Positions 36,241 to 48,042 of a stretch of 64,000 nucleotides of DNA are shown here, in pieces. The position numbers and the translations under genes are program-made. Below the pieces are notes generated by a model that did not search any database, had not been told where the DNA came from, and saw only the letters and a program-made list of their open reading frames with translations. The DNA comes from Erythroxylum novogranatense. Taxonomy: Eukaryota; Streptophyta; Magnoliopsida; Malpighiales; Erythroxylaceae. Each line of letters starts with the position of its first letter. Position 1 is the first letter of the stretch. The stretch is taken from NCBI GenBank assembly GCA_029891385.1, contig CM057233.1, forward strand, positions 49,306,063-49,370,062, given 5' to 3'.

Positions 36241-36499
36241 CAACATCATTAATAGCTTTGTGTATACGTAATCGAGATCTGTTTCTTCTTAGTCCGAGAT
36301 GGCAATTAAGCCTTCTCTTAAACCCGATACCTATCTGGTTGTCTCACAACCCTCCCTACGCCTAGGCACATCTTGATGTTCAGGGTTGCACTTCGATTCA
36401 ACTCTTGAATCCATTTTGACCTCTTGTTACATCATATCCAAAACAACTCTTGGTTTGGATGAAATTGCTAACTCCTTTAGTAATACTTCACTTCTTCCT

Positions 36500-37400
36500 T
36501 TGTGATTTCTCACAAACTCTTCCTCTAAGAAGTTTGCATTTGTCGACACAAATACCTTCCTATCACGAGGAATTTGTAAAAATAGTACCCTCGAGTTCCG
36601 TAGGATATCCTACAAACAAACATACTTCGACCTTGGTTCCATCTTTGTGGATTCAGGCTTTAGAACATGGGCTGACAGCCCCAAGTCCTCAAGTGCCTCA
36701 ATGAAGGCACTCTCGGCGATCCACAACTCCCTAGGTGTTTTAGGCACCGATTCGGATGGAGCAAAGTTAAGAAGATATGTTGCCGTTTGTATGGCATATC
36801 CCCGTAACGATTCTGGAAGGCTAGCATAGGACATCATTGATCTTACCATTTCCAATAGAGTTCTATTTCTCCTCTCGCTACACCATTCTGCTGAGGTGTA
36901 CGAGGAGCTAACATTGAAACAATTCCATTGTCAATTAAATATTCTGGAACTCTCCAGATAAATACTCACCACCTCGATCCGATCGAAGTCGCTTTAATGG
37001 CTTGCCAAGTTGCTTCTCGACTTGACTTTGAATTCTTTGAACTTTTCAAAAGATTCACTCTTTTATGCATCAAATACAAATAGCCATGTCTTGAGTAATC
37101 ATTTATAAAAGTTATGAAATATTCATAACCTCCTCTAGCTTGTACATTCATGGGCCCACACACATCAGTATGTACCATGTCTAATGTGGATTCAAATATG
37201 TTTCCTTTAGAAGGAAATGAGGCTTTTGTCATTTTCCTTCAATACAAGATTCACAGTGGGTAATGGATCACTATCCAAGCCCATAAGGATCCCATCCTTT
37301 ACTAGCCTCTCAAGTCTTTTCTCGATTGATATGACCCATCCTTAGATGCCACAGATACTTTGAATTAATGCTGTAGATATTGGATTGTCTTGGTTTTATC
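36500..37400 (-). pseudogene. pol: Integrase of the 23663-42204 copia
   Basis: The core is visible at 37232-36966 (FESTLDMVHTDVCGPMNV, GGYEYFITFINDYSRHGYLY), with the first catalytic Asp in HTDVCGP. The Glu region follows in other frames near 36870-36900 (TPQQNGVARRN-like, read across a frame break). The C-terminal part is open at 36855-36610 (MMSYASLPESLRGYAIQTA, LRELWI-like). The zinc-binding part lies upstream at about 37240-37400. Frameshifts separate all three. Confidence 0.85.
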
Positions 37401-37639
37401 AATTACTGTGGTGTTTAGTGAGCCTTTCATAGGTTCTATAAAAACAATCCTGTTTAATTATCGCTTCACAAATAAAATCCTTATTCTCATATATTGAAAC
37501 AACCTTTTCAAAATATAAGAAATAGCCAGATTTTATTAGACAAAAAGTAAATCATGTTCCTTACAATCATTGGCATGTAATAAACATCTTCCAAATATAA
37601 CCTATGACCACTAGGAAAGTCCAAGATAACTACTCCCAC

Positions 37640-37800
37640 TGATTCTCTTTGAAACATAGGAACCATCTGCTATCTTAACTTGAAACTGCCTTTAGGAAGT
37701 CTTTTCCTTTCTTTGAACCCTGCAAAGAATTACAAACATGGTTAGTGGCTCCTGAATCTAATATCCAAGAAGTAGATAAATCGCCACATTTCTAGTTCCT
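37640..37800 (-). pseudogene. pol: Aspartic protease of the 23663-42204 copia
   Basis: On the minus strand at about 37783-37722 the frame reads STSWILDSGATNHVCNSLQ, a textbook copia retropepsin active site with DSG intact. The remaining domain is frameshifted. Confidence 0.85.
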
Positions 37801-38640
37801 AACAAACTTAGGAAGCCCATACCTTGTTTGCTTTTGAGGGACTCTAGGTAGATCGGACGGTTTCTTTCCGGTGGCCCATCTCATCACAAAGGAAACACTT
37901 TCCTTTGATGTTCTCTTTGGCCTTCTTTTCATGGGTTTGGCCTTGACCCTATTTGGGCCTTCTTTTCATTGGACCCTTCTTCTTTCCTTGCCCTTACCTT
38001 GGGCTTAGAAGAAGAAGCTACATTAACTTCGGCCCATGAGCCTTAATATTCAATATTTCCTCCGTGTTACGGAGGGTATTCATCAACTCACTCAAGGTGT
38101 AATCCTTTGTTGTTGAGCTCATAGTCCAACTTAAACTGCTGAAAAGAAGAGTTTAAGCTATTGATGATCATAATCATCTGCGTGTCCGCATCCATATCCG
38201 TCCCAAGCATCTCAAATTCAAGTGACCGCAGAGATTACCTTCATCATGTAATCCCGCACCGGCTCACGAGTTTCATGCGAGATTATGAAAGGTTTGGATA
38301 GCTTTCACTCTTGCAGACCTAGTCCTCACACCAAACATCTCATGTAGGTGATGGACTATTACCTAGCAGCTTTTCATACAAGCAATTTGCTTTTGCAACA
38401 TGCCACGATGTAGCTTTAATATAACACTTAGTAGTCTTGTCAAGATTCATCAACGCTCATCTTGTTGGACTTGCTCAGAGTTGCATCTCCACTTAGAGGT
38501 GTAGGCTCATTTTCGCTAACACCCATGAAATACGTACATATTGAAGAACAATGTCAAGGTTACGCTCCATTCATTAAACTTGTCTCCATTTTCCAATTTG
38601 TTATTCAAATCGAGAAGCGGTGAGTGGATTCATTTTGTGG
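37801..38640 (-). pseudogene. gag: gag of the 23663-42204 copia
   Basis: The N-terminal end is recognisable near 38610-38570 as LDLNNKLENGDKFNEW, followed by a NLDIVLQY stretch, typical of UBN2-type copia gag. The zinc knuckle is at about 37915-37865 (KGKCFLCDEMGHRKE), with C-x2-C and His present and the last Cys not seen. A lysine-rich stretch (about 37920-38020) precedes it. Many frame breaks lie between. Start probably the ATG near 38632. Confidence 0.78.
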
Positions 38641-40104
38641 TTAATTATGTCGAAAATATAAATTATTAAAACATGAGCATACTAGTCAACAATTTATGGA
38701 ACTTTGTATAAAATCATGATGCATGTATGCATGATGATAGATTTAACAAAACTTAAAAATTAAAACATTATCTGACGATTATTTTCTTATCTATAACGAG
38801 ACTAAGTGACGGTGGGCCATCTTATCTATTAAAAGAAAAAGCGGGACCCTCCCACTCAAAAACTACTAAGCATCTCATGCTCAATTTTTAAGAAGCGTCT
38901 TAATTTGGTCCATACTTTTACCAATGAGCTACGGTGGGCGGTTTATTGATAAAAATGTTGAGTGTATAACCATTTGATTCATTCACTAAAGATACCTACA
39001 AATCATGCCTCGGTGGGAGGTCACATTTGCTATCATTAAGTGGACTTATCCTTAAGAGACCCAAACGATGCAAGATCTAGATCCATGCCCTCCGATGGGG
39101 AGTAACACTTCACCACATGCAAACGGGCCATCATTTGGAGATCGTGGACTCTCACAGAGCATCCTCTCCCACTCAATCTTTTGGGCTTTAAGTTTTAAAT
39201 ACCATCTTGTCTAGATGCAATTTATTATCCATCCTATATTGTTTCATTATATATCTCATACATAATGAATGCATGGCAAGGCCTAGGGTTGGCAATTTTC
39301 TAAATGACATGCAATCACATAATATCACATATTACAAGCATTCATTTCTCCATTCATCACATGAACTAATAAAGCCACTTTTGATTGTCCATCCTAGAAA
39401 CATAAAATAATTACAAGCCTTTTAGGCCCAAAATATGCTTCTTCATCTTGGATCTTCCGCTTGAAACTCTTCGCTAACATGATCCGCCCATTCGGTAAAC
39501 AAAATGTAATGGCATTTATGAAATTAGAATTTTGTCATTTTGAAAATAAAATTCCAGCACTAGATTTTAGAAAACCAAATCTTTGTTTGACAAAAATCCC
39601 AGCACTTGTTTTATTAAAACGAAACTCATTTCATGAAAATTAAAACAACACTTAGTATTTTAGCAAAACCGAAATTGGATTCTTTGAAACAAAAACCAGC
39701 ACTTGTTTTCCAATCATAACTGAAATATGATTCATTGAAACAAAAATTCCAGCAACTTAGTTTTCACAAAACTTATGCCAAAACACAAAAGGATACAATC
39801 GAAAATTTTACCTTTCCATTTCTTCAATCCATGGCTGCTCCTTCTTCATCATTACATCAATTTTGTACATTACAAAATCAAATAAAATAGAAAAAGAAAC
39901 AAGGAGGAAACATGGTGATGATAGACCACCCTCCTTGTTACAACCAAATGAAGAAATCTTACAAGATAAAATTTAACTTCCATGGACAACCAAAAGAGCA
40001 ACATACACCATATATATTTCTATCACATAAAAATATGCAGTATACATAAAAAGATTTCCAACCCATGCATCCACCATATAGGAACCGAAATCATGCATGA
40101 AAAA
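38641..40104 (-). other. Untranslated leader of the 23663-42204 copia
   Basis: About 1.45 kb between PBS and gag with no recognisable domain. Spacing between leader and LTR is normal on the PBS side. Confidence 0.65.
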
Positions 40105-40119
40105 CCGGCTCTGATACCA
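40105..40119 (-). other. Primer-binding site of the 23663-42204 copia
   Basis: On the minus strand TGGTATCAGAGCCGG, two bases from the LTR; initiator Met tRNA type. Confidence 0.92.
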
Positions 40120-40121
40120 AT

Positions 40122-42204
40122 TGTTGTATCGGAAAAAGAAAGCATGCTTAGTATGGAGAAACGATATATTTCAAAACTTTTTAAGAAATCATCTTGCAGC
40201 GGAAGCAATATATCCAAATCAACATGCTAATCCATACATGATATGGTATAAGGATAATAAAACCAAGAACAAGATAAAAGGAATTACCGACTCCTTCGCA
40301 TCGACTTTAAATCCTCGCTACGCTATCCTCTCCTTCTTATATCCAAATCCTTTGCCTTTGAGTCTTTTCCTTTAGCAATCTATCTTCTTCCTTGTTGTAG
40401 TATCCTCAACAAATTAGATTTACCACTTTTTCTTCAAGGACAACTAGGTTAACAAAATCCTTTGGTGGAAAAGGAGAAGAAATATTTGGAGGAGATTTTC
40501 TTAGAAGAAGAAGAACCAAAATTGAAACTCTTTCAATTCTTTCACTTAGAATTTCGGTTCTACCTTGCATGAAAGGAGAGAATGTCTAAAACCATGCAAG
40601 AACCCTTTCTTACATCTCAATTTCAAAATATGCATCAATGGAAAGAGTGAGAGGCATCCAATGCATCACTTACATTAATCACTCATCAAATAGCCAATAA
40701 ATGAGACTTACTTCATTTATCTTTAAAATGGCTATTTGAAAAGACCATAACCTATAATTGAATACCCATTTCGGTTTTGGCAAGAAGAAAGAAGGAAGAT
40801 GGTCCATCTAATGCACATCTTTCATCTTTAATCTAATGAATGCAAATAGGTTACATGCCAACATTAAAAGCCAACCATTAAACCATTTAATGGTAAGTTC
40901 ATAACTCCATTTAATAATGATGAACCATAATAAAGACCATCTTTATTTAGTATTTTAATGTCAAATATGTGGTTACACATCTAACCTAACACAATTTCGA
41001 AATTGCTTCTTCTCCATTTAAAAAAATTGTTTTAATATAATTAATCTAATCAATTACATTAAACCAAAACAAGCCCATTTCTAAATGAACATATGGGCTT
41101 CCAATTAACCATTAATTAGTATAAGCCCATCATTCAATTATGGACTTCTAAAGCCTCAAACTACTTCTTACTTAGCTTGATAACCTTCCTTAAAGCCAAG
41201 TGGGGAATCTTATTGGGCGTTGATAATTCAAGCTCTAATAAGCCCATAAATAATTGAATCTCATTGGAATTAATTCTAGCTTATTAACTAAATGTCATTC
41301 CACTAAAGACAATTAGTTGAACTCTTGAATTATTAAATATTATGAGAATATGTCCAATTGCAAACCCTATTTAGAACCTTATTATAGCCATACTCGCACA
41401 ATAAAGGGTAAAATTACCGTTTTGCCCTTATGTTGGTTTTTTCTTCTAGATCTCTCATTTTACTTTATATGGTGATTAACACATAAGATCTCATCTTAGT
41501 GTTAAGACTTGATGGGTAGCTAATCCATCAAACTCATCGCGCCATTTAATCACCAAATCTCCTAAAACATCTGTAAGAGATGATAACACTATAAACTCTT
41601 TATTTGAGTGAATGTTCCACGATACATGTTTCAATTAATAATTCCAACATGCGAAACTGGATTAATACCTGTAAAAATCCATTCCGATCATATCAAAATT
41701 ATAATGAAACACATATGAGTTCACCACTCATCAAGATGTGGTTCATAATAAGCGAATGTTTAAGTTGTATGTTTTAAGATTAAAGTAACGCCCACTTTAT
41801 TCTTGAAAACATACTTGATTCAATTCATTTAATCGATAGTCTACTACTATCATGATATGAAACTCATCATTCCCTTTAAGTAAACTCCTTTACTTATATG
41901 GAGATAAATCGCAACACTACTGATCTAAACCATAATCAAACGACCAACTTGATTATTCAACTGTGAATCAATTAATTGATTCTAATAATATACATGCTTC
42001 CCATACATCTCTATGTATATGTATATTACTTACAAATGAATCTTGGTACCTTATGACCAAATATATAATGCTCATACAGATAAAACCAAACTCTTTTGTT
42101 TTATTACTAATAAATATTTTCATTACAAAACTGTAACTGAAGAAGATAAAGTTACATGTAAATACACTTGCTTTCCAGGGCACTATATTTACATAACTCC
42201 AACA
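40122..42204 (-). repeat. 5' LTR of the 23663-42204 copia (complete, 2083 bp)
   Basis: Runs from TGTTGTATCGG to ACTCCAACA on the plus strand. It defines the true LTR ends and shows what the damaged left copy has lost. Confidence 0.94.
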
Positions 42205-42209
42205 CTATG
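42205..42209. repeat. Target-site duplication CTATG, right
   Basis: Four of five bases equal 23658-23662. Confidence 0.75.
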
Positions 42210-42614
42210 ATGACGTCATCTTCGTCTTAGTTTTGCTGAAGTCATCTTCGTCTATGATGACATCATCTTCATCTGTGATGACGTCATCTTCGTCTATGAT
42301 GACGTCATCTTCGTCTTCGTCTATGCTGACGTAATCTTTGTCTTAGTTTTGCTGACGTCATTTTCGTCTATGATGACGTCATCTTCGTCTCAGTTTTGCT
42401 GACGTCATCTTCGTCTATGATGACGTCATCTTCGCCTGTGCTGACGTCATCTTCGCCTATGCTGACGTCATCTTCGTCTCAGTTTTGCTGATGTCATCTT
42501 TGTCTATGATGATGTCATCTTCATCTGGGCTGACATCATCTTCTTCTATGATGACGTCATCTTCGTCTTCGTCTATGCTGACGTCATCTTCGTCTGAGTT
42601 TTGCTGACATCATC
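42205..42614. repeat. TGACGTCA (bZIP-type) array in solo LTR
   Basis: Eleven perfect TGACGTCA sites (first base at 42211, 42279, 42300, 42353, 42374, 42400, 42421, 42442, 42463, 42552 and 42579) and several one-base variants (TGACATCA, TGATGTCA, TGACGTAA). The basic unit is the 21-mer TGACGTCATCTTCGTCTATG plus one base, alternating with a longer unit containing CAGTTTTGC. TGACGTCA is a known binding site of plant bZIP factors. Confidence 0.93.
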
Positions 42615-43207
42615 GTCTGCTCTTGGTTTTGACCCTTCTTCCTTCTTTTGGCCATAACTTTTTGCACAGACCTTCGATTAAGCTGATTTTCAAAGCGTTG
42701 GACTCCTAAGAAAATTTTCTATCTTTTTATACCTGTTTTATCAGTATTGCTTTTAAATTGAAAAAGGTGGTTTGAAACAAAATATGACGATCGGTTGATA
42801 AAGTCTGAATATACTTTACTTATTTTAAAATATCTTGAGCTATATGGCTCGGATCGAGGCGATTCTTGTTTTAAATTAAACTAGAGTCATAAATATACAA
42901 GTTATATGAAGATGCCATGCTGTAATTTTACCTCTAAGATTTTCAAATTCTGACATGAAGTCGGTAGAGTGTCAGTTTTGACTGTTTTCTTTATATAGTA
43001 TTTTGAGCATAACTTTTTCATTTCTAATCCGAATTGAGCGTTTCAGTGGCGTTAGAATCGTTAGATCATGAGGAGAAAATTTACTTATGATGTAGATCTG
43101 AGTTTCCTTTTGGAGGATTTCCCAAATTGTGGTCAGTGTGTGGTCAGTTTTGGGTCTGCTATGCTTGTGTGTTTCTGAATGTTGGGCCTCGAAGACGGGG
43201 TCCAACA
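42615..43207 (+). other. Right end of solo LTR, non-coding
   Basis: AT-rich sequence with several segments resembling each other in the left part (for example around 42840-42960 against 23225-23370: TTCTTG, AAACTAGAG and CATGAAGT blocks in order). This suggests an internal duplication within the LTR. It ends GGTCCAACA. Confidence 0.6.
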
Positions 43208-43212
43208 TAAAG
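43208..43212. repeat. Target-site duplication TAAAG, right
   Basis: Exact copy of 21307-21311. Confidence 0.93.
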
Positions 43213-43720
43213 ATTTCAGGTTGATTGGATATTGCCATGCGGACTATGCCGGAGATAGAATTGATAGGAAGAGTACGAGTAGAGGCTGTCACTTTCTTGG
43301 CTCAAACCTAGTTTCCTGGTCAAGCAAGAGACAAAGTTCAATTGCCTTATCAACTACCGAAGCCGAGTACATGTCTACCGCAAGCTGCTGTTCACAAACA
43401 TTGTAGATCAAATATCAACTAGAAGATTACTCAGTACACGAGGTGGAGATTCCAATCTTTTGCGACAACACGAGTGCCATCAGCTTGTTGAAAAATCCAA
43501 TTCAGCATTTAAGAGTGAAGCATATCGAAGTCAGACATCAATTCTTGCGGGACTACGTTTAGAGAAAGACTGTTATTCTTCAGTTTACAGAGACAAAGTT
43601 TCAATGGGCTGACATCTTCACTAAACCACTGAGTGAAAAACGATTCAAGGAAATCAGACGGAACCTCAACATGGTGATGTTAAGTGACCAACCATCTGAC
43701 ATGTCACAGCCAAGTTAAAA
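43208..43720 (+). pseudogene. pol: RNase H, SIRE-type
   Basis: The frame resumes directly from the RT end at 21311 (EKGK then DFRLIGYCHADYAGD). Catalytic acids are visible in ADYAGD, ALSTTEAEYM and IFCDNTSAISL; the end reads VKHIEVRHQFLRDY and WADIFTKPLSEKRF. Two in-frame stops (near 43409 and 43561) break it. It would degrade RNA in the RNA-DNA hybrid. Confidence 0.92.
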
Positions 43721-43961
43721 AGTCGTCATAGTTAATGGCGTTAGTAATAGTGAGTTACAGCTGGTAACTTCTCTCACAAGGAAGTTTTGGAGGGAAAGTC
43801 ACATAGCCTTGAGAACTTCACCTATTCTAGAACACTCCTGATAAGACTTTTCGAGTATTCTCAACACAAAAACCTTTAAGCTCTCTCAAATCTCTGCAAC
43901 CGAGTTTACCTCTAGAAGAACAAATCGGTGAACTCAGCATTCTTACTCATCGAAAGATCAA
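43721..43961 (+). other. Spacer between pol and the extra ORF
   Basis: Two hundred and forty bases with stops in all frames; no clear splice or promoter signal that I can defend. Confidence 0.5.
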
Positions 43962-46095
43962 ATGGAGCAAACAATGATTTTCGGAAGATATGTTGATTTT
44001 GAATCTTTGAGGAGAAACCACATAGACATCGAATCGGAGATAGTGGAAGCAGGATGGAGGAAGTTCTTCCAGGTGTGAGAAATCGTATATCAAAATGAAG
44101 TGTATGATTTCTGGAAGAATGTGGAACTAGTAGACAATACTATTGTTTCTACGGTTGATAGATTGTCTATTATTGTTACAACTGAGTTGATTGAGAAGGT
44201 GACTGAATGTCCATATATTGGAGAAAAGCTCACAAGCAAAGCCAGATGGATGACGAAAGTCATTGTTAAGGAAGAGGAAGTCAATTGACAGTTGTATGGA
44301 GACAACGACCCTACGGAGAGGAAGAACTCAAATCTAGTGTCGAAGGCTAGGGTTCTACATGCAATTTTTTTCAATTGCATCTTACTGAGAGTAGGTTCAA
44401 GGCATTTGGTGACAACATTGGATGAACAATGCCTATTCTACTTATTGAATCGCCAACCCGTAGATTTACCATTTCATATTTTTTAGTATATGGTTAAGGC
44501 GATGAAAGATACAAACAGTTATCCTTATGGAATGTTGTTGACAAGGATATTCAGAGTGCAGGTCCTTCTTGGCGAGGAAGCGAGTTAAGATGGTCACAAG
44601 AGTGTTATCAACTCAGGAAATGTGGTAAAAATGGGTTTGAAGAATCTGGAAAGAGTAGAAGTAGATTATGAGATTAAAGCAAGAACTGAGGGGGAGCGTA
44701 CAAAGAAGAAATCTCCTTCAAGAAGTTCTAAATCTCAATCAAGTTCAAACATACCTATGATTGATAGGAGGAAATCATCAGAAGAAATTTTGAAAGAAAA
44801 GATGATTTTTCAAAAAGAAAGTAGTTGAGTATGGAGTAAAGACGAAGGTGGTCTGAAAAGAAAAGGGGAGACACTTCTGAGTGAAATTCCGAAGCAAGCA
44901 AAAAGATCACCCAGAGTTCGAACCCTGCGACAACAAGAAGAAAAGAGATCCAGAGAACTAAGTCAAGAAGAAGTCTCTGAGACAGGCAAACCTAAGGCTA
45001 CAAGATCTCTAGTCTCTATCTTAAAGGAAGACATAGCCAAACATGCTAAAGAGACTGAGAGAAAAAGAAAATTGGAGTTTGAGAAGAAAAAACCACAACC
45101 TCAAAAGACTCCAAGACTGATTAAGGCAGGAAGGAAGACTGAGAAAGTTAGTCAGAAGAAGGCTATTCCGACTAATGTTCAACAAAAGAAGGCTATTTCT
45201 ACTGCAGCAGAACTTAGTCAGATGAAGAGTACTCCTGCTGCTGAGGAACTCAGTTTGGTTTAGTATACTCCTACTGATGTTCAACAGGAAGAATCAACAG
45301 AACTTAACTTGGTACAGTATAACTCTTCTCAACTTCTGAGGGAAGAAGATTTGAGAGTCAGAGTAATTGAAGAAGTTCAACCTGTGAATAAGAGGAGTAC
45401 CTCAATCATTATCAGGGATATTTCAAAGAGGTCAGTGAAAGCATATTTACAACCTATTCCGATAAATAGTTGTACATGGAATCTGTTGAATGAAGATGAA
45501 AAGAGCTTTTGTGAGGCTTTGAGGTATGTAGCAACAAAACCATACCGCACAAAAATGACAAGCCAACTGTACACTATTTACCCAGTCACAGAGAAAATCG
45601 TGATAAAGGTTATACCTGATCTTCAACCAAGGTATCCCATGGAACGCAATAAGGGGAAGCAGAAACTATACCCAGAAGGGGTAATAGATGATCTGTCAAC
45701 AAATCAAATTACAGAACAAGTGCGAAGAATAGATGAAGCATGTTCTGTACAGAAGACGATGACAGGACCTTTCATCATAAGAGTTAGTTGTAGTTCAACA
45801 ACTAAAGATGAACACTGTCCAGTGGGGGGAAAATTTACAAAAGGTACGTTCACTGAATCCCTTGTGCAGATAATTATGCATATTAGACCACTATCTAATA
45901 CATCTTCGATTGAAGAAGAAGTTTTACCCTTGCGTGGAAGACAAGTGTTAAGACTACCAGCTCCTGATGACTTAAACCTTCCAGAACCCAACCTACCTAT
46001 TCAACCTCTTACCCTTGAGATCATTGAAGAATATGTTCCATCTTCAGATGCATGTGTCACGACAATTGCTTTTGAAGAAGAACAATCGAGGGATG
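43962..46095 (+). pseudogene. Extra ORF after pol (envelope-like position) of the SIRE-type element, stops but no frameshift
   Basis: One reading frame runs from the ATG at 43962 to the insertion of C1 copy 2 at 46095, interrupted only by six single stops (44076, 44286, 44484, 44586, 44826, 45261). Removing C1 copy 2 with its duplication lets the frame go on to the stop at 55767-55769, about 748 codons in all. The N-terminal third has hydrophobic/charged globular sequence (VYDFWKNVELVDNTIVSTVD). The middle (about 44650-45200) is rich in Lys, Ser, Glu and Gln, like a disordered or coiled region. The last third is acidic and Pro-rich. In SIRE/Maximus elements an ORF at this place is called envelope-like. 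I see no clear signal peptide, transmembrane segment or fusion peptide, so an envelope role is not supported by the sequence. Confidence 0.75.
46091..46095. repeat. Target-site duplication GGATG, left
   Basis: Repeated exactly at 55652-55656. Confidence 0.94.
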
Positions 46096-48029
46096 TGTAA
46101 GTACAAGTCGATTTGTACTACTGATAAGTCGACTTGTTCTTGAAAAAGTACCGATAAGTCGACTTGTACATTGCATAAGTCGACTTATTCAAGGATCTCT
46201 TTGTTTATTTGTGCCCTAAAGGCAATCCCTTTAGCGCTTTTATTCACGATCGTATCGCATCGAATGAATAAATAAAGAAAAGGCATAATTCATTAATTTG
46301 ATGTTCATGAACATTGTTTATGAATTGATTGGATCTTTAATCAGTTAATGAAGTCCATGATATATGACATAGCATGAAGGAAATTATGATGTGATCATAC
46401 TCCGAGATTCCTATCATGTGCAATTATGTCAAGATCTAAATTCTCCTAGTCATAGGATTAATGAGACTGGACATCATTAATCCGGATAGACTAACATGTC
46501 ATATTCATCGATTGGATCAGCGGTGGATCTCGAAACTATAAATATGAGATATTTAGATTTGACATGTGGATGCTTACTAGCGGTAGTAGGTTCATTGGAT
46601 GACCTGCCATGAGATCATCACATGGATATCTTATCTAGTGTCAGTGATAATCTCATCATAGCAATGGTGCAAGTATCCTTAGACTTGAGGTACTCAAGGA
46701 TATCTTGATATCTTGATTACGTACTGACTCCATTTCTTGTTGCCTTCGGAGGTAACTCATAGGGTGGTGCTTGGGTGCGACTTGAGGTATTCAAGATAAT
46801 TGAGTAGCCAATAAAGGATTCACCACTACGGATTAGCGTAAGAGATACCCATGGCCTCTTGTCGATCATTACTAAAATCTCGGCGGAGTGAATATGTCAT
46901 GAAGAGTGTCTTCATGGACATATAGAGTAATGAGTCATAGGGCGAGATCTGTTATCACTGGGCTAGACTCGGTCTAGTAAGAGTTGACACTTTGACCATA
47001 CTCATAACCAAGTGGGGTATAGGATGGTGAAAGGACGAATTGCACTGTAATTGTCTATGGAAGGGTTTGTGATCCGGTTCGTGATGAATACATCAAACCG
47101 ATTACTTTCAGTCAATTGGGGGTCATGATGTGTTGCTAGATACCGCTCATGACTTGCTCAGTTAATTGTTAATCTAAGTGGCCAACATAACCTAAAGCCT
47201 AAAGGGTCACACGCTTAAGAGTGTCTCGGAGAATCAGTAAAATAGTAATTGGAAAGAGTTCCAATTATGGAGAGCATTAGGATTAAATGGATCCCAATGG
47301 GATTGGGATATGTCCTGATGAGATCGCGACATCAATATTATTAAGAAAGGTTTAGGAGTCGTTTCAAAGATCGGGCCCGATAGGGTAGGACCAAGACCCA
47401 GCTTGATGGATGCTTTAGCAATTATATATATTAATTAATTAAGTAAATAATTAATTAATATATATAAATATATGCCATGTGTACGTTGGATGTGGGAGAA
47501 GAGGATAAAGTCATTTGACTTTTCAAAGTTATTACTTTAATCATTTATGAAATGAATGGCCATTAGCTCCACACATGTCATCATCTCATGGTTGGCTTTT
47601 TAATTGTTAAAAAGACATAAAAGATGGCTTGGAGAGTTTAATGGCCGTATGGTTTGCGTGAAAGGAGGATAAGAAATTGAAAGCTTAAAGGTTAAGCTTT
47701 GATTTGAAAAAGTTTCATGTTTCTTCTTCATCCATCAAGCATCATCTTTTTTTCTCTTCTCCAAGGCATGGATTCCAACGTTTTCCTTCACTCTCCAGAC
47801 AGAGGTAGGGTCTAGCAGCTCTTAATCTGTTCTAGCTATTCCCGGTCAAAGGGTTTGACTCGGTTAGGTTTTCTCGATCTCTGCGTGGATCACCTTTAGA
47901 GATAGTCTCTTTTGGCTATTTAGGTTTATGTCTTCATACGGATACCGGATCCTGGTTCGGAAGGTCCCGGAACAAAAATTTTGTTTTCCGCTGCCTGTAC
48001 ATGTGATATACCTCCGGGATTTTCCTACA
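46096..48029 (+). repeat. 5' LTR of C1 copy 2
   Basis: Runs from TGTAAGTACAAGTCG to TTTTCCTACA, 1934 bases. The first 90 bases are an AAGTCGACTT array absent from C1 copy 1. The AT palindrome is at 47421-47470. Confidence 0.93.
46105..46186. repeat. AAGTCGACTT array at start of C1 copy 2 5' LTR
   Basis: Four units (first one AAGTCGATTT), each in the context ATAAGTCGACTTGT or similar. Confidence 0.92.
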
Positions 48030-48030
48030 G

Positions 48031-48042
48031 TGGTATCGGGCG
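48031..48042 (+). other. Primer-binding site of C1 copy 2, altered
   Basis: TGGTATCGGGCG occupies the PBS position one base after the LTR. The expected form TGGTATCAGAGC has lost or changed bases at the CAG, as at other CAG sites in this window. Confidence 0.7.

Larger units (their letters stand above)
23663..42204 (-). mobile_element. Ty1/copia element (Angela/Tork-like), minus strand, 3' LTR damaged and re-inserted
   Basis: On the minus strand: 5' LTR 42204-40122, PBS at 40119, long leader, gag, protease, integrase and RT. A truncated 3' LTR follows, split by C1 copy 1 (34925-35419 and 23663-25257). Integrase precedes RT, which defines Ty1/copia. RNase H, the PPT and the outer 14 bases of the 3' LTR are missing, removed by one deletion at about 35419. 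It sits in the TGACGTCA array of the solo LTR. Confidence 0.88.
21312..43207 (+). mobile_element. Solo LTR (about 3.35 kb own sequence) carrying nested copia elements
   Basis: It starts TGTTGGGCCCCG and ends GGTCCAACA, flanked by a perfect TAAAG duplication. Its own sequence is 21312-23662 plus 42210-43207. It has no PBS, PPT, second LTR or coding domain, so it is best read as a solo LTR left by LTR-LTR recombination. The segment around 22725-22790 (ACTGAGCCGTGTTTGCTCAC) resembles the equivalent part of the Tekay-type LTR, which suggests a long-LTR Ty3/gypsy source and plus orientation. The parent family is not present in the window. Confidence 0.8.

Noticed and set aside
42205..42614. Possible CRISPR-like array because of regular spaced palindromes
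   Set aside because: Spacers are repeats of the same sequence, not unique, there are no cas genes and the context is a plant LTR. The same applies to the AAGTCGACTT arrays.
43962..46095. A real viral-type envelope gene
   Set aside because: No clear signal peptide, membrane-spanning segment or fusion peptide can be seen; only the position after pol matches the envelope-like label.
45309..46100. A 263-codon open frame as a host gene
   Set aside because: It is in frame with the sequence upstream over more than 1.3 kb, ends only because of the C1 insertion, and continues after it into a retroelement PPT and LTR; it is part of the SIRE-type extra ORF.
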